A stretch of 14,463 nucleotides of DNA from JBBSEZ01 sp038239195 (lineage in GTDB: Bacteria > Planctomycetota > Planctomycetia > Gemmatales > Gemmataceae), in NCBI GenBank assembly GCA_038239195.1, contig JBBSEZ010000252.1:1-14463 (forward strand). Direction: 5' to 3'. A program made the position numbers and the translations under genes. This document shows positions 7,431-12,711 of this stretch, in pieces. Under the pieces are notes generated by a model. The model was not told the origin of the DNA, made no database searches, and saw nothing but the letters and a program-made list of their open reading frames with translations. Within the stretch, counting starts at the first letter, position 1, and each line of letters opens with the position of its first letter.

Positions 7431-7436
7431 TACAAT
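7431..7436 (+). promoter_or_regulatory. Possible -10 element for the 7500 lipoprotein gene
   Basis: TACAAT (5/6 match to the -10 consensus) lies about 60 bp before the ATG at 7500 in the divergent copA/lipoprotein interval. No good -35 box is visible 16-18 nt upstream, so the call is weak. An 8-bp inverted repeat (GACTGGGG at 7376, CCCCAGTC at 7439) brackets the region. Confidence 0.3.
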
Positions 7437-7499
7437 GCCCCCAGTCGGGCGCATCGGGTATTGGGCGAACGACGCCCGCAACTGACCACGGAGGATGAC

Positions 7500-8051
7500 A
7501 TGCACGTTCGAGAGGGCCGCCGGGCGGCCATTCCCGTGATGTTCCTGGGCCTGTTGGCGTGGGCCGGCTGCAAGGACAATCGCCCCAAGCCATCGAACAA
7601 GGAGGAGGGCCCTCCCGTCAAGACCGGCACCAAAGACGGAGGCGCCAACCACAGCCACGCACGCGGCAAGATGCTGATCGTGGACGCCGGCAAGCACCAC
7701 GCCCTCCTGACCGCGCACCTCTCTTCCAAGGAGGGCAACGAACTGGACGTCTTCTTCGAGACGACGGACGAGAAAAGCCCCCAGCCCGTGGCGATCCCGG
7801 CCGAGTCGCTCATCGGCTACGCCCGCGTCGGGGACGGCGAGCCCAAGAAGCTCGAGTTCACCTGCGCCCCTGCCGGCGAGCGACCCAAGGGGGAGAGGCC
7901 CGGCACCTGCTCGCACTTCGTGGCCAAGGCCCCCTGGATGAGGCCCACCGACAAGCTGACCGTGATGGTCCGAGCTCCCATGGCGGAGGGGACATACCGA
8001 ATCGAGTGGAAGGACTTCGACCCGAAGAAGTACGCCCACCACGAGGACTGA
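7500..8051 (+). CDS. Predicted lipoprotein with H-x-H plus beta-domain, related to the 9336 and 10234 proteins
   Basis: The 183-residue product has a short lipoprotein-like signal (FLGLLAWAGC, C24). Trp at -3 is unusual for a lipobox, so anchoring is uncertain. A charged linker follows, then HSHARGKMLIVDAGKHH at about 51-67, a beta-rich segment (ELDVFFETTDE), two cysteines that could form a disulfide (CAP...GTC), and SHFVAKAP leading to TYRIEW. The order and spacing align by eye with the central domain of the 9336 and 10234 proteins: HGG...HYHAE, LEVYTLG, TSxFVGxLP, RFRxxF. It lacks their C-terminal Cys domain. GGAGG at 7490-7494 is 5 nt before the ATG; an overlapping ATG at 7495 is in another frame. 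The only plus-strand gene in the left two thirds, divergent from copA. Function unknown; exported metal binding is inferred. Confidence 0.8.
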   Translation: MHVREGRRAAIPVMFLGLLAWAGCKDNRPKPSNKEEGPPVKTGTKDGGANHSHARGKMLIVDAGKHHALLTAHLSSKEGNELDVFFETTDEKSPQPVAIPAESLIGYARVGDGEPKKLEFTCAPAGERPKGERPGTCSHFVAKAPWMRPTDKLTVMVRAPMAEGTYRIEWKDFDPKKYAHHED

Positions 8052-8060
8052 GGGAGGACG

Positions 8061-8183
8061 TCACTCGGCGCCGGGCGCGATACGCTTCGTGCCGGTGCGG
8101 ATGAAGAATGCCAGGCCCACGGCGGCCACCCCGCAGACCACGAAGGCCCCGGCCGGCCGGGGGCGGGAAGGGCTGGCGGGCAC
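8061..8183 (-). CDS. Doubtful 40-residue membrane peptide
   Basis: This is a small frame starting at GTG (8183). It encodes a Pro/Arg-rich N-terminus, one hydrophobic segment (GAFVVCGVAAVGLAFFI), a basic stretch (RTGTKR) and the end IAPGAE. It lies between the lipoprotein stop (8051) and the terminator hairpin at 8220-8247. No clear ribosome-binding site precedes it, and a GTG eight codons further upstream is also possible. The membrane-segment-then-basic pattern is the only coding support; chance is a real alternative in this GC-rich DNA. Confidence 0.25.
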   Translation of the reverse strand: MPASPSRPRPAGAFVVCGVAAVGLAFFIRTGTKRIAPGAE

Positions 8184-8219
8184 ACGACCCGCGCCCCGAT
8201 CCGGCACGGGGTTTTCAGG

Positions 8220-8247
8220 GGCCGGGCGGCCTGTTGACCGCCCGGCC
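8220..8247 (-). terminator. Terminator hairpin downstream of the four-helix-bundle gene
   Basis: A perfect 10-bp stem (GGCCGGGCGG/CCGCCCGGCC) with an 8-nt loop lies about 65 nt past the stop at 8311. Two smaller hairpins lie closer to the gene: CCCCG-TTCT-CGGGG at 8294-8307 and CGGCCCA/TGGGCCG at 8268-8287. Together they account for most of the 259-bp interval 8052-8310, apart from the doubtful 40-residue frame. Confidence 0.55.
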
Positions 8248-8310
8248 TTGCCTTTCAACGCGGAGAGCGGCCCAAGCCTGTGGGCCGGCCGCGCCCCGTT
8301 CTCGGGGTCA

Positions 8311-8778
8311 CTACTTCGTGTCCTTGTGGTCGTGCTTGTGGCCGGCGTGCTTGACCATCTCGCGGCACGCCTTGGCACAATCGCGACACGCCTTGGCGCA
8401 CTGCTTCATGTGATCGTCGTCGGGGCCGACGTCCTCACACGCCTTGGCGCAAACGTCGCAAACCTTGGCGCACGCCTCGCAGGTGGTCACCGACGTCGGG
8501 CCCTTGCGGGCGACGACCTTGGCGGCCAGGGCGCAGAAGTCGCCGCAATCGGCGCAGGTGGCCAGGGTGCGGGCGTGCTTCTTCTCCCCCTTGGCGAGCA
8601 GCGTGGCGCAGTGGCGGGCGCACGACTCGCACTCGAGCATGCACTTCGCGCACTCCACGGCGCACTTGTCCACGCCGTGCTTGTGGCCCTTGTCGGCCTT
8701 CTCGTCGGCCCGGGCCGTCGCCCCGGCCACGAACGCGAGGGCCGCCACCAGCGCCCCCAGAGCAAAACACCTTCTCAC
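8311..8778 (-). CDS. Secreted four-helix-bundle copper-binding protein (Csp / DUF326-like)
   Basis: The 155-residue protein has a signal peptide (CFALGALVAALAFVAGA, cleavage near ADE at 24-26). The mature part has 18 cysteines at helical spacing (CxxxC and CxxC): C39, 43, 46, 50, 53, 57; C75, 78, 82; C100, 103, 107, 110, 114; C127, 131, 134, 138. This matches Csp-type four-helix bundles, in which Cys residues line the core and store many Cu(+) ions. His-rich stretches flank the bundle (GHKHG before it, HAGHKHDHK at the end). The start is GTG at 8778: GGAGG lies 6 nt upstream and the longer frame lacks a signal peptide. Csp1-type members are exported and Csp3-type are cytosolic; the signal peptide favours the exported type. 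It follows the HMA gene by 171 bp on the same strand. Copper storage is a family inference. Confidence 0.88.
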   Translation of the reverse strand: MRRCFALGALVAALAFVAGATARADEKADKGHKHGVDKCAVECAKCMLECESCARHCATLLAKGEKKHARTLATCADCGDFCALAAKVVARKGPTSVTTCEACAKVCDVCAKACEDVGPDDDHMKQCAKACRDCAKACREMVKHAGHKHDHKDTK

Positions 8779-8784
8779 GATGCA

Positions 8785-8789
8785 CCTCC
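8785..8789 (-). promoter_or_regulatory. Ribosome-binding site of the four-helix-bundle gene
   Basis: The minus strand reads GAGGAGG, then TGCATC, then GTG at 8778. The 6-nt spacing fixes a GTG start right at the signal peptide; no ATG is available near it in this frame. Confidence 0.75.
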
Positions 8790-8913
8790 TCGATCGAACC
8801 CAGACAGGTTGCCGGGCGGCCCGCACGACGCAGGCCGCTCCGCTCGCGCCCCTCCCTGGGCCCACCGCTCCTTCCTGGTCCCTTGCGCGTCCCTCCGCCC
8901 GCGGCCCCGCCGA

Positions 8914-8929
8914 GGCCGGCCATCCGGCC
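8914..8929 (-). terminator. Small hairpin after the HMA gene
   Basis: GGCCGG-CCAT-CCGGCC, a 6-bp perfect stem, lies about 20 nt beyond the stop at 8950. No T-run follows. It may end or weaken transcription between the HMA gene and the four-helix-bundle gene. Confidence 0.35.
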
Positions 8930-8949
8930 CCGGCAGCGCCGAGCGGTGG

Positions 8950-9282
8950 TCAGGACGGGGGCTTGGCCGTGAACGTGCCGGCCGCCCCTTCCAGCTTCGT
9001 CGGCTTGTAGCCGGCCCGCTCCACGGCCTCCCACAGCGCCCGGGGCGACGGCGCCTGGCCCGCCTTCGGCCCCACCGTCAAGGTGGCCGCGGGGACGTTG
9101 GCCCTGACGGTCGCCACGCCGGGCACCTCGGACAGCCGCGCGACGACCTTCTTGGCGCAACTGGGGCAGTGCATGCCGGGCACCGCGATCGTGGTCGGTG
9201 CCGGGTCGGCAGCGACCACGGCCTGAGCCAGGGCCAGGACGGCCAGCGCCGCCGCGGCCACACCACTTCTCGTCTTCCGCAT
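8950..9282 (-). CDS. Secreted heavy-metal-associated (HMA) domain protein
   Basis: The 110-residue protein has a signal peptide (GVAAAALAVLALAQAVVA, cleavage near residue 25) and one HMA ferredoxin-like domain at about 30-98. The metal site GMHCPSC (36-42; C39, C42) is intact and followed by the usual helix (AKKVVARLSEVPGV). The later family features are present: a strand with VGP and the second helix PRALWEAVERAGY. CopZ/Atx1-type chaperones are normally cytosolic and about 70 residues; an exported version suggests extracytoplasmic Cu(+) or, as in MerP, Hg(2+) handling. The ATG at 9282 follows AAAGGAG by about 7 nt. The gene is 53 bp downstream of the 9336 gene and probably in the same operon. 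CopA here lacks an HMA domain of its own. Confidence 0.9.
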   Translation of the reverse strand: MRKTRSGVAAAALAVLALAQAVVAADPAPTTIAVPGMHCPSCAKKVVARLSEVPGVATVRANVPAATLTVGPKAGQAPSPRALWEAVERAGYKPTKLEGAAGTFTAKPPS

Positions 9283-9335
9283 CGCAAAGCTCCTTTCCGA
9301 ACAGGGGACCGCCCGGTGGGCGTCGTGCCCGCCGT

Positions 9336-10205
9336 TCATCGCTTCAAATACTCTTCTGGTCCTTTTACTTCGCCAGGCCTCTCCTTGGCCGCCCGGACGA
9401 AATGGTCCACGCACGGCGGGCAGCAGAACTCGTACTCGAGGCCGGCGACCACCCAGGCGCACGCGGCGTTGGCCTTGGTCCGCGTCAGCGGGCAGACGCG
9501 GTCACCCGGCCTGGGGTTGGCGTCGTGGGCGGGCTCGAAGGCCTCGAACCTGCGGGAGGCGGGCGCGGCGCCGTTGGTCTCGACGTCCGCTGCGCTGTAC
9601 TTGCCGGCCGGCGTCGCGTAGAGCGCCCGCTCCTCCTCCTCGGCCTCGGCGGGCGCCTGCTCCCCGCGCGCCCCCGCCACGGCCTCGAACTCCAGCCGGA
9701 AGCGGGCGCCGCCGATCACCACACCAGGGACCGTGACCGCCAACGGCCCGTCCCACAACCCGGGGGGCAGTTTGCCCACGAACCGTGAGGTCTTCCCCGG
9801 GGGATCGCCCTGCCCGGGCACCGGCAGAAGGAGGACTGGTGCGGCACCGGCCACGCCTGCGGCCCGCACGTGGGCGGTCGGGAATTGAAGATCGACGCCC
9901 TCGGATTTCTCGGCGCCCTCCCCCAGCGTGTAGACCTCGAGGGCGCCGCCCCGCTCCCGGAGGGCCTCCGCGTGGTAGTGGCGGTCGCCGCCGCTCACCG
10001 ACACCAGCGTGCCGCCGTGCGGGGCCGGCGGGTGGGGATGCACCTCGCCCGGGGGCGGCACCTTCCGCCACGGGAACGCAACCGCGCAGAACAGTGCGGC
10101 CAGAAGTACCAGGGTGCCGGCCATGACCGCCAGGGCACGCCGGGTGCGTGCCCGCTCGGCGGCCAAGCGGGCCGCTGGGGTCGGGAGGCCAGGTCGCCTT
10201 ACCAT
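9336..10205 (-). CDS. Membrane-anchored HGG/HYHAE protein with C-terminal TRASH/YHS-like Cys domain
   Basis: The 289-residue protein has one N-terminal membrane anchor (about 24-44) after an Arg-rich start. Its central beta-rich domain begins with HPHPPAPHGG (56-65), HYHAE (76-80) and LEVYTLG, and continues to KTSRFVGKLP and ARFRLEF. The C-terminal 57 residues hold CP at 238, C249, and YEFCCPPC at 259-265, spaced like a TRASH/YHS metal-binding finger. This arrangement is shared closely with the adjacent 10234 protein, so the two are tandem paralogues. I chose the ATG at 10205 because GAGGTGA lies just before it; a GTG three codons upstream falls inside that site. Only 28 bp separate it from the upstream gene, so they are co-transcribed. 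Family name unknown; extracytoplasmic copper binding is inferred. Confidence 0.85.
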   Translation of the reverse strand: MVRRPGLPTPAARLAAERARTRRALAVMAGTLVLLAALFCAVAFPWRKVPPPGEVHPHPPAPHGGTLVSVSGGDRHYHAEALRERGGALEVYTLGEGAEKSEGVDLQFPTAHVRAAGVAGAAPVLLLPVPGQGDPPGKTSRFVGKLPPGLWDGPLAVTVPGVVIGGARFRLEFEAVAGARGEQAPAEAEEEERALYATPAGKYSAADVETNGAAPASRRFEAFEPAHDANPRPGDRVCPLTRTKANAACAWVVAGLEYEFCCPPCVDHFVRAAKERPGEVKGPEEYLKR

Positions 10206-10233
10206 GTGCTTCACCTCGCAAGACGGCGGCCGG

Positions 10234-11091
10234 TCACTTCTTCTTCTTCACGTACTCCTCCGGCTCCTTGATCTCGCCGGGGCTCTCCTTGGCCGTGCGG
10301 ACGAACTCGTCGATGCAGGGCGGGCAGCAAAATTCGTACTTCTTGCCTCCCACAATCCAGGTGAACTCGGGGTTGGCCTTGGTGTCGGTGATCGGGCAGA
10401 TTTTGTCCCCGGGCCTGGGGCGGGCGTCGTGGGCGGACATCTTGTTGCCGTACTTCTGCCCCGCGGTCAGGCCGCCGTTGGCCTCGATGTCGGCCGCGCT
10501 GTACTTGCCGCCGGGCGTCAGGTACAGCTTCCGCGCCTCCTCGTCAGTGGCCTGGGCCGGCATGCCGTCGTGGGCCGCCTCGGTGACGTTCTTGAAGCCG
10601 AAGCGGAAGCGGTCCTTGCCGATGCGGATGCTCGGCACCGTCACATCGACCCGCTTGCCCCAGAGCGCCTTGGGCAGGGCGCCGACGAACTGCGAGGTCT
10701 TGCCGGGGGCGTCTTCCTTCGTGGGCGCCGGCTTGACATCGAAGGGGGCCGACTCGCTGCCGCCGTCGGGCTTGGCGTAGGCCTTCAGCGTCTGGCCCTC
10801 GACCTCCAGGACCTTGGCCTCGTCCTTTCCCAGCATGTACAGGCGAACGATGCCGTCCTTCTCGAAGACGACCTCGGCATGGTAGTTGTCCCGGCCGATC
10901 TCCACGATGTTGCCGCCGTGCTGGCCGGGCTTGTGGCCGTGCTCGCCCTCCTTGGCCGGGCCGGGGGCCTTGACCTCTTGCTTGTCGTTATCGGCCGGGG
11001 GCGGGGCGTCCGTCGCCTGCTGACAGCCGGCGACGGCGACCAGGGCCAACGCGGCCAGGCCCAGGCTCATGAGGCTGAAAGTGCGCAGCAT
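10234..11091 (-). CDS. Lipoprotein with HGG/YHAE domain and C-terminal TRASH/YHS-like Cys domain
   Basis: The 285-residue protein has a good lipobox (VAGC, C23), so it is probably anchored to a membrane from the periplasmic side. A Lys/Glu/His linker follows (EHGHKPGQHGG, 50-60), then YHAE at 70-73 and the beta-rich domain (VRLYMLGKDE, KTSQFVGALP, RFRFGF). The C-terminal part has GGKYSAADIEANGG, then CP at 232 and YEFCCPPC at 252-259, ending in a Lys-rich tail. It aligns along most of its length with the 9336 product, but the anchor differs (lipid versus membrane helix). GGAGG is 7 nt before the ATG at 11091; the frame upstream of that is not signal-like. It is first of the cluster 10234, 9336, 8950 (reading leftward). 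It may bind copper and hand it to the HMA or four-helix proteins (inference). Confidence 0.87.
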   Translation of the reverse strand: MLRTFSLMSLGLAALALVAVAGCQQATDAPPPADNDKQEVKAPGPAKEGEHGHKPGQHGGNIVEIGRDNYHAEVVFEKDGIVRLYMLGKDEAKVLEVEGQTLKAYAKPDGGSESAPFDVKPAPTKEDAPGKTSQFVGALPKALWGKRVDVTVPSIRIGKDRFRFGFKNVTEAAHDGMPAQATDEEARKLYLTPGGKYSAADIEANGGLTAGQKYGNKMSAHDARPRPGDKICPITDTKANPEFTWIVGGKKYEFCCPPCIDEFVRTAKESPGEIKEPEEYVKKKK

Positions 11092-11163
11092 GTCTTCTCC
11101 TCCGAAAAGCGGGCCGGCTCGAGCGCCGGTCCGGTGGTTGGCGAGGCGTGGGGCCTGACGACG

Positions 11164-11182
11164 CCCGCCGACGCTCGGCGGG
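11164..11182 (-). terminator. Hairpin between the 11282 and 10234 genes
   Basis: CCCGCCGA-CGC-TCGGCGGG is a perfect 8-bp stem with a 3-nt loop, in the 190-bp gap between the Cys-rich gene stop (11282) and the lipoprotein start (11091). It could end the former or act in the leader of the latter. No T-run follows. Confidence 0.4.
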
Positions 11183-11281
11183 GGCGCGACCGACACATCA
11201 AACAGGATGGGTTGTAGATGGAAAGGCGAAGGGGGCATCACCCACGCGGGGGCAGACGCTCCGCCTGGAAGGTGCGTGAAC

Positions 11282-11725
11282 TTAGCAGCGCAGCATGTGC
11301 AGGACGTGGAGGATGTCGTCGGCCGTCAGGAATGGGTGGGCACGTCGTGTCCCGACGGACGGCCCCGAGCAGGATGGGAACACGAGGTCCAGGGACGGGA
11401 CAGGCGGCAGGCAGGCGAGGCTGTCAAGGGGGAGAGCGGACAGCTTGTTGCTTTCTGAGGTGAAAAGCAGCGCGACGGAGCAGGCCGGCCCCTGGCACGG
11501 GCAACCGGGCTGGGCAGGCTGCGGGGCCTCCGAATCGTCCACCGGTGTCTGCCGGTCGGGGCTCTTCGCGGGGCGGCCACAGCAATCGTGGCAACCCACG
11601 GAAACGGGCGCCCCGGTCATCGGCGGTGAGACCATCGCGGCCAGGCGTGTGGGCATGCAACAGCAGAACAACGGTCCCGCCGTCGTCACCAGCATCAGGT
11701 AGGTCGCCACCGCGATCCGCAACAT
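11282..11725 (-). CDS. Secreted Cys-rich protein with CCC, CPC and Cys-final C-terminus
   Basis: Family not recognised. The 147-residue product starts with a signal-like segment (IAVATYLMLVTTAGPLF) that runs into FCCCMPTR. It then has GCHDCCGRP, a CPC motif (PGCPCQGPAC), a Cys-poor hydrophobic middle (LPLDSLACLPP) and a C-terminus ending HVLHMLRC. The layout parallels the 3232-3621 protein (GWCCMMPR, ECPCSG, LLHCVWLC), suggesting distant paralogues. The ATG at 11725 is preceded by AGGA at about 5 nt; the open frame extends 14 codons further without signal character. A GATAAT-type promoter lies upstream. It is set directly upstream of the two TRASH-like genes, which suggests an extracytoplasmic metal-linked role (inference). 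Confidence 0.7.
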   Translation of the reverse strand: MLRIAVATYLMLVTTAGPLFCCCMPTRLAAMVSPPMTGAPVSVGCHDCCGRPAKSPDRQTPVDDSEAPQPAQPGCPCQGPACSVALLFTSESNKLSALPLDSLACLPPVPSLDLVFPSCSGPSVGTRRAHPFLTADDILHVLHMLRC

Positions 11726-11772
11726 CCCGTTCCTGGCCTCGGTTGATGGGTGGAGCAATCCACACACTTGTC

Positions 11773-11801
11773 ATTATCGACAGATCGGTACGGAGAATCA
11801 A
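11773..11801 (-). promoter_or_regulatory. Putative sigma-70-type promoter of the 11282-11725 gene
   Basis: The minus strand shows TTGATT (11796-11801), a 17-nt spacer and GATAAT (11773-11778). A short dyad, TGTC-GATAAT-GACA, is centred on the -10 box and could be an operator half-site pair. The leader would be about 40 nt. Confidence 0.5.
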
Positions 11802-11874
11802 GACCGCTCGCAGAGCCTGCCCCCTTTAACTATTCGATTCGGGAGCTAACGAGTGGGGGGGACCAGAAAGCGCG

Positions 11875-11906
11875 GCGGGCCAGGTCTCAGCGGAGGCCCG
11901 GCCCGC
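11875..11906 (-). terminator. Weak hairpin after the Gly/Tyr/His gene
   Basis: GCGGGCC (11875-11881) and GGCCCGC (11900-11906) form a 7-bp perfect stem with an 18-nt loop, about 20 nt past the stop at 11928. The long loop makes this a weak call. Confidence 0.25.
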
Positions 11907-11927
11907 ATCGACTCGCAGTCTTGCGGC

Positions 11928-12272
11928 TCAGTGGCCGTGGCCGTAGCCGTGGCCAGAACCGCCGTGGCCGTAGCCGTGGCCGTAACCCCCGTGGCCATAA
12001 CTGCCGTGGCCATAACCGCCGTGGCCGTAGTACCCAGCGGAATAGCCGCCGGAATAGACGGGGCCCGCGTAGCTATAGGGCGCGTAGTACCCGGAGGAGT
12101 AGCCACCGGAATAGACGGGCGCCGCGTAGCTGTAGGGCGCGTAGTACCCGGAGGAGTAGCCGCCGTAGCCGTAGCTATAGATCGCCGGCGGGTGGGCGGA
12201 GACCGCCGCGGGCAGCGCCCCGAGGGCCAGCACGCCAGCCACCACGGCCGCCAAAAAGAACTTGTTGCGCAT
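11928..12272 (-). CDS. Secreted Gly/Tyr/Ser/His low-complexity repeat protein
   Basis: The 114-residue product has a signal peptide (FFLAAVVAGVLALGAL, cleavage after VSA at about 26). The mature part is made of repeats. A roughly 19-residue unit built on GGYSSGYYAPYSYA-PVYS occurs twice, followed by a partial third copy, and then a His/Gly tail of GHG-(G/S)YGHG units. It has no cysteine. The ATG at 12272 follows AAAGGAG by 6-7 nt. Such sequences resemble Gly/Tyr-rich surface or matrix proteins; the His tail could bind Cu, Ni or Zn. The coding repeats are also visible in the DNA (near-identical 57-bp blocks around 12043-12160). The sequence could easily be a fast-evolving family. Function unknown. 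Confidence 0.8.
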   Translation of the reverse strand: MRNKFFLAAVVAGVLALGALPAAVSAHPPAIYSYGYGGYSSGYYAPYSYAAPVYSGGYSSGYYAPYSYAGPVYSGGYSAGYYGHGGYGHGSYGHGGYGHGYGHGGSGHGYGHGH

Positions 12273-12573
12273 GAGATGCTCCTTTGCGGTGCGGGGTTGT
12301 CGGGCGCTCGTTGTGAGGCAAGGGCCGGCGGCCGAACACCGCTTGCTGGGCCGCCAGCCCTCTCTGTTGCCCCTCATCTCAAGAATGCTTCGTCGCGGAA
12401 GGCTTGCGCGCCGGCGCTTGAAAGGGCCGGCCTCACGCCGGGCCCGGCCCCAGGAAGGGCGGGCCGCGCCGGCCATGCGACGGCACTCCACGGCGCGGCG
12501 GCGGCACGCTCCAGCGCCTGCGGCCCTTTCCTTTGCCCCCTAAACCCCTTGGCCGTCCCGTTCGATAACGCCA

Positions 12574-12586
12574 GCACATCTTGTGC
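12574..12586. promoter_or_regulatory. Palindrome near the predicted transcription start
   Basis: GCACA-TCT-TGTGC is a perfect 5-bp dyad with a 3-nt centre. It falls just after the expected start (about 12592) of the minus-strand promoter at 12599-12627, a usual position for a repressor site. Confidence 0.3.
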
Positions 12587-12598
12587 GCGGGCAAGCAG

Positions 12599-12627
12599 AT
12601 TATCCAAACAAGAAGGAAAACCGGCAA
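12599..12627 (-). promoter_or_regulatory. Putative sigma-70-type promoter reading toward the 11928-12272 gene
   Basis: The minus strand has TTGCCG (12622-12627), a 17-nt spacer and GATAAT (12599-12604). The -10 box and spacing are like those at 11773-11801. If it serves the gene starting at 12272, the leader is about 320 nt. Confidence 0.4.
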
Positions 12628-12711
12628 AGGAGCTCTACTCGGTCTCGCCGATGCCTTTGTCAGGGAAGTGCTGGCGGGCACAGACCTTTTCCCCCTACCG
12701 GAGCCGCACGG

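Larger units (their letters stand above)
12273..12711. other. Gene-free interval between divergent genes
   Basis: These 439 bp separate the minus-strand repeat protein from the plus-strand outer-membrane factor. I see no convincing gene: frames in 12374-12681 lack a ribosome-binding site and look like GC-rich noise. The interval has a good minus-strand promoter (12599-12627) with a nearby palindrome. No clear plus-strand promoter for the outer-membrane factor was found. A regulatory RNA or long leader is possible but not shown. Confidence 0.5.

Noticed and set aside
5408..8042. Long frames on both strands overlapping copA (696 and 828 residues)
   Set aside because: The copA frame carries all P-type ATPase motifs in order; these overlapping frames contain none and are compositionally biased.
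8089..9621. 510-residue plus-strand frame
   Set aside because: It is antisense to the four-helix-bundle and HMA genes; its Leu/Gly/Arg repeats mirror the Cys/Ala codons on the other strand.
10009..11217. 402-residue plus-strand frame
   Set aside because: It is antisense to the two TRASH-like paralogues and has no recognisable domain.
12374..12681. Minus-strand frames of 77 and 82 residues
   Set aside because: The 77-residue frame begins at TTG and neither frame has a clear ribosome-binding site. Both start upstream of the best predicted transcription start in the interval.
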